Positions 47,721 through 56,666 of a stretch of 64,000 nucleotides of DNA are shown piece by piece. How positions within the stretch are numbered: position 1 is the first letter of the stretch; every line of letters begins with the position of its first letter. The position numbers and the translations under genes were made by a program. Source of the stretch: an uncultured Bacteroidales bacterium (GTDB lineage Bacteria > Bacteroidota > Bacteroidia > Bacteroidales > FEN-979); contig CAIYUC010000186.1 of assembly GCA_903929315.1 (NCBI GenBank), positions 1 through 64,000 on the forward strand, in the 5' to 3' direction. The notes under the pieces were generated by a model. The model had not been told where the DNA came from. It saw only the letters and a list, made by a program, of their open reading frames with translations, and did not search any database.

Positions 47721-49783
47721 TATGGTCTTGCAGGCAGAAAAGAGAAATTTTTCGAGTAATACAACATTTGTACGGTAAAATCTTCCGGGTATGATATTGC
47801 GATGTCTGAAAGTTCATTTTCCGACATCTTCAACGTGAAAACGGGGTTGATAAAACCACTGTAAGGGGCAATGTTCAGCTTTTGGTAACGCTCCAATACT
47901 TCTTTGTGCAAAACAGGATCAACTTTTACGCCATAAGCTTCGACAAGTTTCCTGGCGCCATCATAATCCCCTTCTGATGTGATCCGTTGTATTTCCTTTA
48001 ATAATTGTCCGAAAAGTTCACGCAGGCCGTCATAATCGTTGATCCTGAAATAGGTCAACCCCTCTTTTGTGACCTTTTCGATGATCTTTTTCTCCGTCCC
48101 TTTTTCATAGACCCAATGGGCAATGAGAGAACGATCCCGCATATGTGCTTCTTCGACATCTTTACCCGGATGGATCCTTACAAGCTGGGTCATAAGCCCA
48201 TTCCTGATGTAATTTTGATATTCGGCTTTCCCAACGTCGCTGGAGGGAACCAATCCCAACCTGACCATATTCAGATCCATGATATAATAAAGAGCAAATA
48301 AATCGGCACGTGCCTCCTCTATGGTCGAATGATAGTTTTTCAATGATTCGGAACTTACCCCAGGATTCATCTGACCGGATCCATGCCCGAGACATTCATG
48401 AAGATCGGTTGTAAGGTTTCCGGCCAGGTACCCGTACTTTTTAACATTTTCAATTTCCTCTTTCGAGTAAGCAAATTCTTCGATAAAGCCATTTCCCAAT
48501 GAAACCTGGTCATACGCGTAGGTAATGTTGTCCATGGTCACCGACTTTGATCCATAATCTTTTCTGATCCATTGAGCATTCGGCAGGTTGATACCGATCG
48601 GTGTGGAAGGATCAGAATCACCTCCTAACAGGGCGACAGTAATGACCTTGGCAGATACACCTTTTACTTCTTTCTTCCTGAATTTCGGATCAACAGGGGA
48701 ATGATCCTCAAAATATTGGGCATTTTTACTAAGGATATCCGTCCGTTTTGTGGCTTCTGTATTTTTAAAATTGACCATTGATTCCCAGGTGCCTTTTTTC
48801 GCCAACGGATCACCATATACTTCAATAAACCCATTCGTGTAATCGATCATTGAATCCAGGTCCTTTACCCAAATAATATTATACTCATCCCATGTTTTGA
48901 GGATCCCGGTCTGGTAATATTCTATCAGCTTTTCGAGACCTGCTTTTTGCCTGGGATTCTCGGCAACCGTTGCTGCTTTTTGGAGCCAATAAATTATCTT
49001 TTGTATGGCAGGTGAATACATCCCTCCTGTTTTCCATGTCTTTTCGGTTATTAACCCGTTTTCTTTCACCAGCTTTGAATTCAAGCCGTAAGAGATCAGG
49101 GTATCCTGGTGGGATTTTACCGCTTCTTTTTTCATTTTTGAATAGAAATCTTCCGCCTCTTTTTGTGTAACCCCTTCATAAAAATTACAAGAGGATGATG
49201 CAATGAGATCATTTTCCGGGTTTAAATTCACCCGTTTGGGAGCGACTTTCGGATCAAAAATAATGGGTGTGATCTCGGTTATGAATTCCTCTACTGTCTG
49301 ACCCTTCTGCAAAGGCAGGTTCCGGGAATTTACTCCATTCAGGAGAGAAGCGAAGTATTCCTTATTGCATTCGGGGAAAAATTTATCCGTAGAGGAATGA
49401 TGATGGATCCCGTTTGAAAACCATACTCTTTTAAGGTAAACTACAAATTTCTTAAAATTCTCACTTTCGCGGTCTCCTTTGTAATCAAGATAAATGGCTT
49501 CGAGCGTCTTCCTGACCAACAGGTTGTATTTATAATTCTGGTCATAAGTGATATCCCGTCCCGATAAGGCTGCCTGACTGAGGTAATAGATCAATTCTTT
49601 CTGTTGCAGAGAAAGTGTTTCAAAGCCGGGTACTTTGTATCGAAGAATTTTAGTGTCCGCAAATTGTTCGGTCTGCCATCTGAATCCCTGAATTTTGGCG
49701 TCATTCTGTCTTTTATCAGGGCTTGATGAAATTAACGACACAGCAATCATAATTGTAAGAATTAAAAACACGGGGTGTTTCAT
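47720..49783 (-). CDS. Dipeptidyl-peptidase III family (M49) metallopeptidase
   Basis: HECLGHGSGQMNPGVSSESLKNYHSTIEEARADLFALYYIMD (HExxGH...EEARAD) plus DYGSKSVTMDNI. Confidence 0.92.
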   Translation of the reverse strand: MKHPVFLILTIMIAVSLISSSPDKRQNDAKIQGFRWQTEQFADTKILRYKVPGFETLSLQQKELIYYLSQAALSGRDITYDQNYKYNLLVRKTLEAIYLDYKGDRESENFKKFVVYLKRVWFSNGIHHHSSTDKFFPECNKEYFASLLNGVNSRNLPLQKGQTVEEFITEITPIIFDPKVAPKRVNLNPENDLIASSSCNFYEGVTQKEAEDFYSKMKKEAVKSHQDTLISYGLNSKLVKENGLITEKTWKTGGMYSPAIQKIIYWLQKAATVAENPRQKAGLEKLIEYYQTGILKTWDEYNIIWVKDLDSMIDYTNGFIEVYGDPLAKKGTWESMVNFKNTEATKRTDILSKNAQYFEDHSPVDPKFRKKEVKGVSAKVITVALLGGDSDPSTPIGINLPNAQWIRKDYGSKSVTMDNITYAYDQVSLGNGFIEEFAYSKEEIENVKKYGYLAGNLTTDLHECLGHGSGQMNPGVSSESLKNYHSTIEEARADLFALYYIMDLNMVRLGLVPSSDVGKAEYQNYIRNGLMTQLVRIHPGKDVEEAHMRDRSLIAHWVYEKGTEKKIIEKVTKEGLTYFRINDYDGLRELFGQLLKEIQRITSEGDYDGARKLVEAYGVKVDPVLHKEVLERYQKLNIAPYSGFINPVFTLKMSENELSDIAISYPEDFTVQMLYYSKNFSFLPARP

Positions 49784-49830
49784 AGGACTGGGTTGTTTAT
49801 ATTTTTACCGGAGATTACAGGCTATTCAAA

Positions 49831-50568
49831 TCAAACAATTTTAATGATCTCCTTCCCGTTAAACACAGGAACAACGCTGGTCAGATCGGAAATAAAAGAA
49901 TATGGGATCACATCATCCAATCCCAATCTTTTAAGCCGGTGCCGGTGCGCTGCTTTTTCAATATAACCAAGGATATCATGTTTAGCAAGGGACCAAAGGT
50001 CAAGAGCGGCTTTAGCCGAATCACAACGTGTGATGAAACCCGGGGTCGCAAGGAGCGCATCCGTAAGAGCCCCGGCAAAAATGCTGTCTTCAAGACAGAA
50101 TTTATTTTTCCACCCGGAGCAAAGGATCACAACATTTTTGTTTTCTTTTAAAAGCCAGTTTTTAAGCGCGGTGATATTGACAAAAGCTCCCATGGCAATT
50201 GTTTTCGCATCCTTTGCCGTTTCCAATGCACGGGTACCATTTGTAGTGCAATAAACAAGCGTTTTACCTTCTATTTTATCCCGTGTAAAACTGAATGCTG
50301 AATTCCCGAAATCGGCGAAGTCCAGTTTTTTTCCATCCTGCTCGGATGCTACCAGATATCCCTGTGCTTTTAATATTCGTGCCTCATCCAACGAGGCAAC
50401 GGGGATGATTGTTTTTACCCCGTTTTCAAATGCGGTACAGATCGATGTAGTAGCACGTAAAATATCGACCAGCACAACAATAAAGTCCTCTTTGGTAAGT
50501 ATTTCCGGGTAAAGTTTTGGCGAGAAACAAACTTCAACCGTATAAATGAAATTCCCTTCCTTATTCAT
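49831..50568 (-). CDS. 2-phosphosulfolactate phosphatase (ComB family)
   Basis: VEVCFSPKLYPEILTKEDFIVVLVDILRATTSICTAFENGVKTIIPVASLDEA, TTNGTRALETAKDAKTIAMGAFVNITAL, VVILCSGWKNKFCLEDSIFAGAL; start 50568 avoids overlap with the LRR gene. Confidence 0.9.
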   Translation of the reverse strand: MNKEGNFIYTVEVCFSPKLYPEILTKEDFIVVLVDILRATTSICTAFENGVKTIIPVASLDEARILKAQGYLVASEQDGKKLDFADFGNSAFSFTRDKIEGKTLVYCTTNGTRALETAKDAKTIAMGAFVNITALKNWLLKENKNVVILCSGWKNKFCLEDSIFAGALTDALLATPGFITRCDSAKAALDLWSLAKHDILGYIEKAAHRHRLKRLGLDDVIPYSFISDLTSVVPVFNGKEIIKIV

Positions 50569-50575
50569 TCCTTCC

Positions 50576-53113
50576 TTAATAAAAAATGACTTCACAATGC
50601 GGATGAGCTGCTTTGAACTTCTCGACTCTTTTCGCGGAAATTTTGGTATTGAAAATCTTCAGTGATTTTAACCCTTCCATCTTATCCACTACATCCAGGT
50701 TACTGACACGGGTATTGTAAAATTCGAGGGTTTTAAGGTGGATCATATTCTGGATGTACTTCAGGTTCTTGACCGGTGTTCCTGAAAACTTCAGAATTTC
50801 CAGATCGGTGAGGAATTGTATCTGCTCCAGATCTTCCACCGGTGTATTGGAGAAATCGAGTTCCCTGAGTCCTTTTTTCTGGGCAAGGGGTGAAAGATCA
50901 GTTATGGGATTTTTTGGGAATCGCAATATCTGTAAGTTCTTCATCTGCGTTACAGGTTGCAGGCTTGTGACTCCGGTTCCCGTAAATTGCAATTCCTTTA
51001 GCCGGGAAAGTTTCAGTACAGGAACTAAACTTGTGATCAATGCATTCTCTGCTATGATAAAAGTCTCAAGACCGACCATCTGCTGCAGTTGAATTTTATC
51101 AGGTGTTCCCGTCAGGTGCATCTGGCTCAGAAAGCATTCCTTCCAGGATTGGGGGAGATTTTTCCACCAGCTTATATTTTCATAGGTCTGGAAAATCACC
51201 AGGCAATTTGGATTGCTTTCAAGGAAATCATTTCCCGTTGCAGGTGTGACTCCCGTGTTATCTGCATAAATCACTGCTAGGTTTTTCAATGGTTTGAGAG
51301 GTGCCAGATCGCTGACTGCAGTATTTTCCATATACAGATATTTGAGATTTTGCAAAGCGCCAAGCGGCTCTACACTATTGATTTTGGAATTATCCGCATT
51401 GATGATGGTCAATAAAATAAGGTTCCGTAAAGGATCAAGAGTTGTCACCGAAGTGTTGGCACATTCCAGGTGACGAAGTTGAGTCAGCTTTTCTACCGGA
51501 GCTAAAGAATTTATCATACTCCGTCCGCTGATATTAATACTGTCAATAACCAACAATCCATGCAACTGTTCCTTGGTAGGCACATCATTCAGGCGCTGGT
51601 ACAGGTTAAAAACTTTTTTCCATTCCGGCGACATCGCATTCCACCATTTCATTAATTCCTCGGATTCAAAGATCACCAGAATCGCAGGATGTTTCAGGGT
51701 GAATTGGATGTCCGTTTCCCGTGTGATCAATGTATTGTCACAATAGATCTTTTTCAGCTCCGGAAGATTTTCAAAAGCACTGAGGTTATTTACCTTCGTA
51801 TCATCAAAAAAGACGAGCATCAGTTTTTTACAATTTTTCAGAGGATCCGCATCGGATACGAAGGTTCCGGAAAAATTCAGTAAAGCAAGATTTACAAGGG
51901 CTGCCAGAGGTTTCAGATTGTTCACTTTGGAACCTGAACATTGAAGGTCCCTGAGCCCTGTCAGATCTTTGAGCGGATCGAGACTATCGGCAGGTGTATT
52001 ACTGATATCCAGAACCTCCAGTGATGAAAACCCGGCCAGGAGGGTAAGACTTTTAATTTGTGTTTTTTTCATTCGCAGTTCTTTCAGGTTAACTGCATAT
52101 CTCAAAGGTTCAAGGGTGGTGATCAGGGTGCCGGAACAATCCAGAGTTTGGATTGAATTGAGGTTCCGGAGTGGCATAAGATCGCTTACCGGGGTGTTTG
52201 AAATGTTAATATTAATGAGGGACGAGAGCTTGCCAAGCGGTTCAAGGTTGGAAATAGAAGTGTTCCCTGAAATATCGATATCTTTCCGGTTAATGATCTG
52301 CAGTAGCAGGCTATAAACCCTGCCTCCATCGACTTTTATTTTCTGGTTATTCACAACAGCAAGAGAATCGTTAAATTCTGATAACCGGTTGAGCGATAAG
52401 GTATCATTTACTTTAAGATCCTTGCCGAAAATATTTTTCCATCCTTCCGACAAACTGTTCCACCAGTTCCTCATATCGTCTTTTTCATTCGGCTTTGTGG
52501 TATAGATACTTGCAATCTTTAATTGTTGTTTACTATCATCGTAATTTATCTCAAAGTATCTGACTTTATTCGAATTGACCGAATCACCGTTGACCGTTAT
52601 TCCCGTAAGGTTCCGGTTGGCGGTTACCTTGAAATAGGTCTGTCCGATATCATTTGTCAGGATCCCGACGTCCTGGACCGTATATTCGAATTTTGCCTTT
52701 TTAAAGAAAAAATCAACATCGGTAAGGTAAGCAGGAATATCCTTATAGAGCGTTACTTTTCGGTTTTCATCGAGGTCATCTTCCACCTGAACTTTAGTAT
52801 CCCAGAAATATTTCAGGTAGCTTTCTGTAATAATGGTCTGTTTTTCTTTAACGGGATTACTTTTATCTGCTAAAAAATTCAAGGTTCCTTCGAAGAACTT
52901 AACAAGCTGACTTGATTGTTGCCGGAAAGCCTCCAACTGTTCCGGCGTGAACTGGATCACCGTTTTGTTCTGCACATTTTCAACGGGAGGGGGCTTTTGC
53001 TTTTGATGCGGACGGGGTTTTGGTTTATTTTGTCCAAGGCAACTTCCCCCCAGACTAAAAAGAATAATCAGGAAAATATAAAAATGATGGTTAAAACCGG
53101 AATTATTCGTCAT
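50576..53113 (-). CDS. Exported leucine-rich-repeat protein with NTF2-like N-terminal region and three cap-LRR-cap modules
   Basis: ORF to 53152; likely start 53113 (MTNNSGFNHHFYIFLIILFSLGGSCLGQ). LRRs of type LxxLxPLxxLxxLxxLxxSxTxVxx; WWNSLSEGWKNIF, WWNAMSPEWKKVF and WWKNLPQSWKECF caps. Confidence 0.85.
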   Translation of the reverse strand: MTNNSGFNHHFYIFLIILFSLGGSCLGQNKPKPRPHQKQKPPPVENVQNKTVIQFTPEQLEAFRQQSSQLVKFFEGTLNFLADKSNPVKEKQTIITESYLKYFWDTKVQVEDDLDENRKVTLYKDIPAYLTDVDFFFKKAKFEYTVQDVGILTNDIGQTYFKVTANRNLTGITVNGDSVNSNKVRYFEINYDDSKQQLKIASIYTTKPNEKDDMRNWWNSLSEGWKNIFGKDLKVNDTLSLNRLSEFNDSLAVVNNQKIKVDGGRVYSLLLQIINRKDIDISGNTSISNLEPLGKLSSLININISNTPVSDLMPLRNLNSIQTLDCSGTLITTLEPLRYAVNLKELRMKKTQIKSLTLLAGFSSLEVLDISNTPADSLDPLKDLTGLRDLQCSGSKVNNLKPLAALVNLALLNFSGTFVSDADPLKNCKKLMLVFFDDTKVNNLSAFENLPELKKIYCDNTLITRETDIQFTLKHPAILVIFESEELMKWWNAMSPEWKKVFNLYQRLNDVPTKEQLHGLLVIDSINISGRSMINSLAPVEKLTQLRHLECANTSVTTLDPLRNLILLTIINADNSKINSVEPLGALQNLKYLYMENTAVSDLAPLKPLKNLAVIYADNTGVTPATGNDFLESNPNCLVIFQTYENISWWKNLPQSWKECFLSQMHLTGTPDKIQLQQMVGLETFIIAENALITSLVPVLKLSRLKELQFTGTGVTSLQPVTQMKNLQILRFPKNPITDLSPLAQKKGLRELDFSNTPVEDLEQIQFLTDLEILKFSGTPVKNLKYIQNMIHLKTLEFYNTRVSNLDVVDKMEGLKSLKIFNTKISAKRVEKFKAAHPHCEVIFY

Positions 53114-53945
53114 GTGTATAATGTCGGATGAGATCCTTCTTATCTTTATCATTTATCCTGGTCATGTTGTCAATTAACCAGCCTGAATTAACATCATTCC
53201 TGTTAAAATAGGAAAGCTCGAAATACCATCCGGGGACCTGGAAGAAATGAAATTTGACATTACTGACCGTTTCGTATTTCAGATCACCGTTTTTCACTTC
53301 CATGGTAAACAGGGCCAATTGATCGGGGTTATAATGGCTTTCAAGATAGTAGTCGATGTTTCCGGGATCCCGGAATACCTTATCCAGGTTCATAAAATCG
53401 ATCTCATGACTCAATGGGTGAATGAAAAGAGTGTTGCTGGTGGAATCGCCGGCATGGGCAAACCATTGATCAAACTGATTGAAATAAACATTTGAAAATA
53501 CCCATTTATATCCAAGTTTTTCCTTTACAAGTTTCAGATAAACGATAAGATTAATCTTTTCTTTTTTATAGGTAAATATGGCTGATACCTCTGCGAACCA
53601 ATCCCGACCATGAAAATCAAGGAATACAGGACTTTTTTTGTTCAATACCCCGGTAATGAAGTCTATTTTCATCTCTTTTGTAATGGACGGATTTGCATTA
53701 TCAAAGAGAATGTTCAGAAATTTTTTTCTCATCTTTGGATCGCGGAAATCTTTGTCTTTATCATAGTTCCGTTCCCCCTGAATACTTTCTTCTCCATTGA
53801 ATCTCCTGAAGAACTGGTTGACTTGCTTGGTTTGGGCATAAAAAACCGTTTCATCCCCTGAATAAGTGCCGATGGAGTTTACCTGTGAAAAAGAAATAAT
53901 AGGGAAAATTATACAGACAAGAAAAATTACTTTTCTCATTGGCAA
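53103..53945 (-). CDS. Hypothetical exported protein
   Basis: Signal peptide MRKVIFLVCIIFPIISFSQ; overlaps the downstream LRR gene start by about 11 nt. Confidence 0.65.
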   Translation of the reverse strand: MPMRKVIFLVCIIFPIISFSQVNSIGTYSGDETVFYAQTKQVNQFFRRFNGEESIQGERNYDKDKDFRDPKMRKKFLNILFDNANPSITKEMKIDFITGVLNKKSPVFLDFHGRDWFAEVSAIFTYKKEKINLIVYLKLVKEKLGYKWVFSNVYFNQFDQWFAHAGDSTSNTLFIHPLSHEIDFMNLDKVFRDPGNIDYYLESHYNPDQLALFTMEVKNGDLKYETVSNVKFHFFQVPGWYFELSYFNRNDVNSGWLIDNMTRINDKDKKDLIRHYTHDE

Positions 53946-53983
53946 ATCAATTAGGAATTAAGAATGACGGCAATTCTTAATTA

Positions 53984-54571
53984 TTATTTCGAGGTTTCTT
54001 TTACCCTGATATCACCCAGCAATACATCCCAGAAACCGATCAGGCGACCGCCAATCTGGGTTTCCTTGCGCTTCACATAAATGGTAATATCCTTTTTTGT
54101 AGTATCTTCATAGACCAGGCCTTTTTCACGGTCATAACCCTGAAAACGCTGGTAGATGGTGATAACTCCCACGTAGGTTCCATCGGGCTGCCGCTCAAGA
54201 TCGCTGACATATTGAATTTTATACCAGTCAATGTTGACTTTATCATAATTCAACTGCATCAGCCGGTCAAAATATTGTCTTACTTTATAATTCGTAACAT
54301 CCGGGTGGGCTAAGGAGGATACCCCGACTTCACTACCCTCCATGAACAATTCTACCGCTCTTTCTATAACACGTTGTGCATCCGACCAGGGAGTTTTCTT
54401 ATCGCCAATGATGCTGATGTATTTGCTGAGATCCCTGACTTTTTCCAGAGCCAGGCTGTCGATAGCCTGTTTTCTTTGAGGAGAGATATTATCCTGCTTT
54501 TCCTGGGCAAAAATACCTGATGTGATCATAAAAAAACCAACCAACAGGGTGATTGAACATTTTATTTTCAT
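53984..54571 (-). CDS. Hypothetical exported protein (NTF2/SnoaL-like pattern)
   Basis: Signal peptide MKIKCSITLLVGFFMITSGIFAQ; YFDRLMQLNYDKVNIDWYKIQYVSDLERQPDGTYVGVITIYQRFQG...GFWDVLLGDIRV. Confidence 0.65.
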   Translation of the reverse strand: MKIKCSITLLVGFFMITSGIFAQEKQDNISPQRKQAIDSLALEKVRDLSKYISIIGDKKTPWSDAQRVIERAVELFMEGSEVGVSSLAHPDVTNYKVRQYFDRLMQLNYDKVNIDWYKIQYVSDLERQPDGTYVGVITIYQRFQGYDREKGLVYEDTTKKDITIYVKRKETQIGGRLIGFWDVLLGDIRVKETSK

Positions 54572-54576
54572 GGCAT

Positions 54577-55392
54577 TTATTTTTTAATTAAGTCAAGTTC
54601 TTTAATTTTTCCATTCTGGTCAAGCAAATAGGAATCCACCGCATTCTTGTTTGCCTTCTGATCTTTCAGGAAATCAAGATAGCGTTTTATCGTGGTTGGT
54701 TTGTCATAATCCACGATACTACCTTCCCTGCTAATGATGATCAATACAGGAGCGTCAGGTGCAGAAAATAAATCAATCGTATTCTTAGTCAGGGTTGAAA
54801 CTTGTGAGGCATTACCGCTTTTACTTGCCTCCGCAACGCCCTGGAAATTTTTTTCGAGTTGTGTTTTAAGAGGAATATTTGCCGGGCTCTTCATATCATC
54901 GATCTTCTTTGCAACGCGGGTAATGAGATCATTGATCTCGTCAGAGTATAGGTCTTTGGTATCGGCTTTAATCTTATCCAGTTCGTCCTGCAATTCGCCG
55001 GCTGATTTATTTTCTTTATTGAGAAGCAGATCCAAAAGTTTGGCTTTGGCTGCATCGACCCGCTCCATCCGTCTTTTTTCCTTGTCGGCAGAGACTCTTT
55101 TTAATTTCTGCTGGGCTTTAATAATCAGGTCATTCAGGGTCGGATCATTATAATTTTTATTGATGATCTCTGAAACCACCCGTTCCTGTTCATCAAAGGT
55201 TTTAGTGCTTGTTCCGTTGATGATTTCGGTCAATTGTCTCTTTGCAGCCTCAATCTGTGCTTTTCTTTCTTTTTTGGTCAGTTTCCCGGATGTCTTGCAT
55301 CCGTCGGATCCTATGACCACAGCTGCTATCAGTGCCATAATAATGAAATTGTGCCACTGAAAAGATTTGATTTTTCTAACAATTTCTGACAT
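54577..55392 (-). CDS. Hypothetical membrane-anchored or lipoprotein, coiled-coil-rich
   Basis: Hydrophobic segment FIIMALIAAVVIGSDGC then Lys/Glu-rich helices; 5 nt upstream of the next CDS. Confidence 0.65.
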   Translation of the reverse strand: MSEIVRKIKSFQWHNFIIMALIAAVVIGSDGCKTSGKLTKKERKAQIEAAKRQLTEIINGTSTKTFDEQERVVSEIINKNYNDPTLNDLIIKAQQKLKRVSADKEKRRMERVDAAKAKLLDLLLNKENKSAGELQDELDKIKADTKDLYSDEINDLITRVAKKIDDMKSPANIPLKTQLEKNFQGVAEASKSGNASQVSTLTKNTIDLFSAPDAPVLIIISREGSIVDYDKPTTIKRYLDFLKDQKANKNAVDSYLLDQNGKIKELDLIKK

Positions 55393-55438
55393 AGAAATGA
55401 TTTTTTATGAATTTATATTCCTGGATAAAAATGTATCG

Positions 55439-56527
55439 CTAACTAAGATAAAAAGGCAGTTTGACCACTTTTGCTTTCAGGGATTTCTCGCGGATCCGTA
55501 TCCATATTTCGCTTCCTTCTTTTGATAATGTTATGGGGACATATCCCATTCCGATCGGGATCTTCAGAGAGGGAGACATTGTACCTGATGTAACTTCACC
55601 AATAACGTTGTTGTTTGTATCTACAATCTCATATCCGTGACGAGGTATTCCTTTTTCGACCATTTCAAAACCGACGAGTTTCCTGGAAACACCCTCGTTT
55701 TTTTGTTTCAGTAAATTTCTTTTGTTAATGAAATCCTTCTCATTCGTAAATTTCGTTATCCAACCCAAACCTGCTTCAATAGGCGACGTAGAATCATTGA
55801 TATCATTACCATAAAGGCAATATCCCATTTCAAGCCGGAGGGTATCCCGCGCACCTAAACCGATCGATTTGATGCCAAACTCTTTCCCAGCTTCAAAAAC
55901 GGCGTTGTATATCTTTGGCGCATCTTCATTGGCCATATAAATTTCACAACCGCCGGCACCTGTATATCCTGTTGTAGAGAAAATGATATCCTTAACGCCG
56001 GCAAATTCAAGTTTTTTAAATGTATAATATTCCATATCGACCACAGGGGTAGTTGTCAGTGTTTGCATAGCCTTCAGGGCAAGCGGACCTTGCACTGCCA
56101 ACTGGGCTATTTCATCCGAGGCATTATATAGAACTGCATTCATTTTATTCTGCTTGTTACACCATTCCCAGTCCTTATCGACGTTTGCAGCATTAACTAC
56201 CAGCAAATATGTTTCTGCATTTATCCGATAAACGAGTAAATCGTCCACGATCCCCCCTTTGTCGTTTGGAAAGCATGAATACTGTACTTTCCCATCCACC
56301 AACCGGGAAGCATCATTGGAAGTTACCCATTGAACGAATTCCAATGCTTTGGGACCTTTTACCCAAAATTCACCCATGTGGGATACATCAAAGACCCCAA
56401 TGCTTTTACGCACAGTCTCATGCTCAGCATTAACCCCTTCGAACAATACCGGCATAAAATATCCTGCAAATGGGACCATTTTTGCCCCTAATGTTTCGTG
56501 AAATTTTGTAAAGGCAGTGGTTTTCAT
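55439..56527 (-). CDS. gcvT: Glycine cleavage system aminomethyltransferase
   Basis: [75 protein letters not shown]. Confidence 0.97.
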   Translation of the reverse strand: MKTTAFTKFHETLGAKMVPFAGYFMPVLFEGVNAEHETVRKSIGVFDVSHMGEFWVKGPKALEFVQWVTSNDASRLVDGKVQYSCFPNDKGGIVDDLLVYRINAETYLLVVNAANVDKDWEWCNKQNKMNAVLYNASDEIAQLAVQGPLALKAMQTLTTTPVVDMEYYTFKKLEFAGVKDIIFSTTGYTGAGGCEIYMANEDAPKIYNAVFEAGKEFGIKSIGLGARDTLRLEMGYCLYGNDINDSTSPIEAGLGWITKFTNEKDFINKRNLLKQKNEGVSRKLVGFEMVEKGIPRHGYEIVDTNNNVIGEVTSGTMSPSLKIPIGMGYVPITLSKEGSEIWIRIREKSLKAKVVKLPFYLS

Positions 56528-56666
56528 GAAATGTAGTTTATGTTACTTCGTGAACGCTGCAAAGTTAGAAAAAATTGTGGGGGTTGTTTTCGTTGTTCAT
56601 ATTAATTCATAACTTTGACGCTCAAAATACCAAGCCTGGTAAGGCTTAATTCGATTTCTTCCGACC

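Noticed and set aside
50576-55392. Interpretation of the LRR cluster as an anti-phage defence system
   Set aside because: All members appear exported and I see no nuclease, NTPase, TIR, reverse transcriptase or other effector motif; nothing specifically supports defence.
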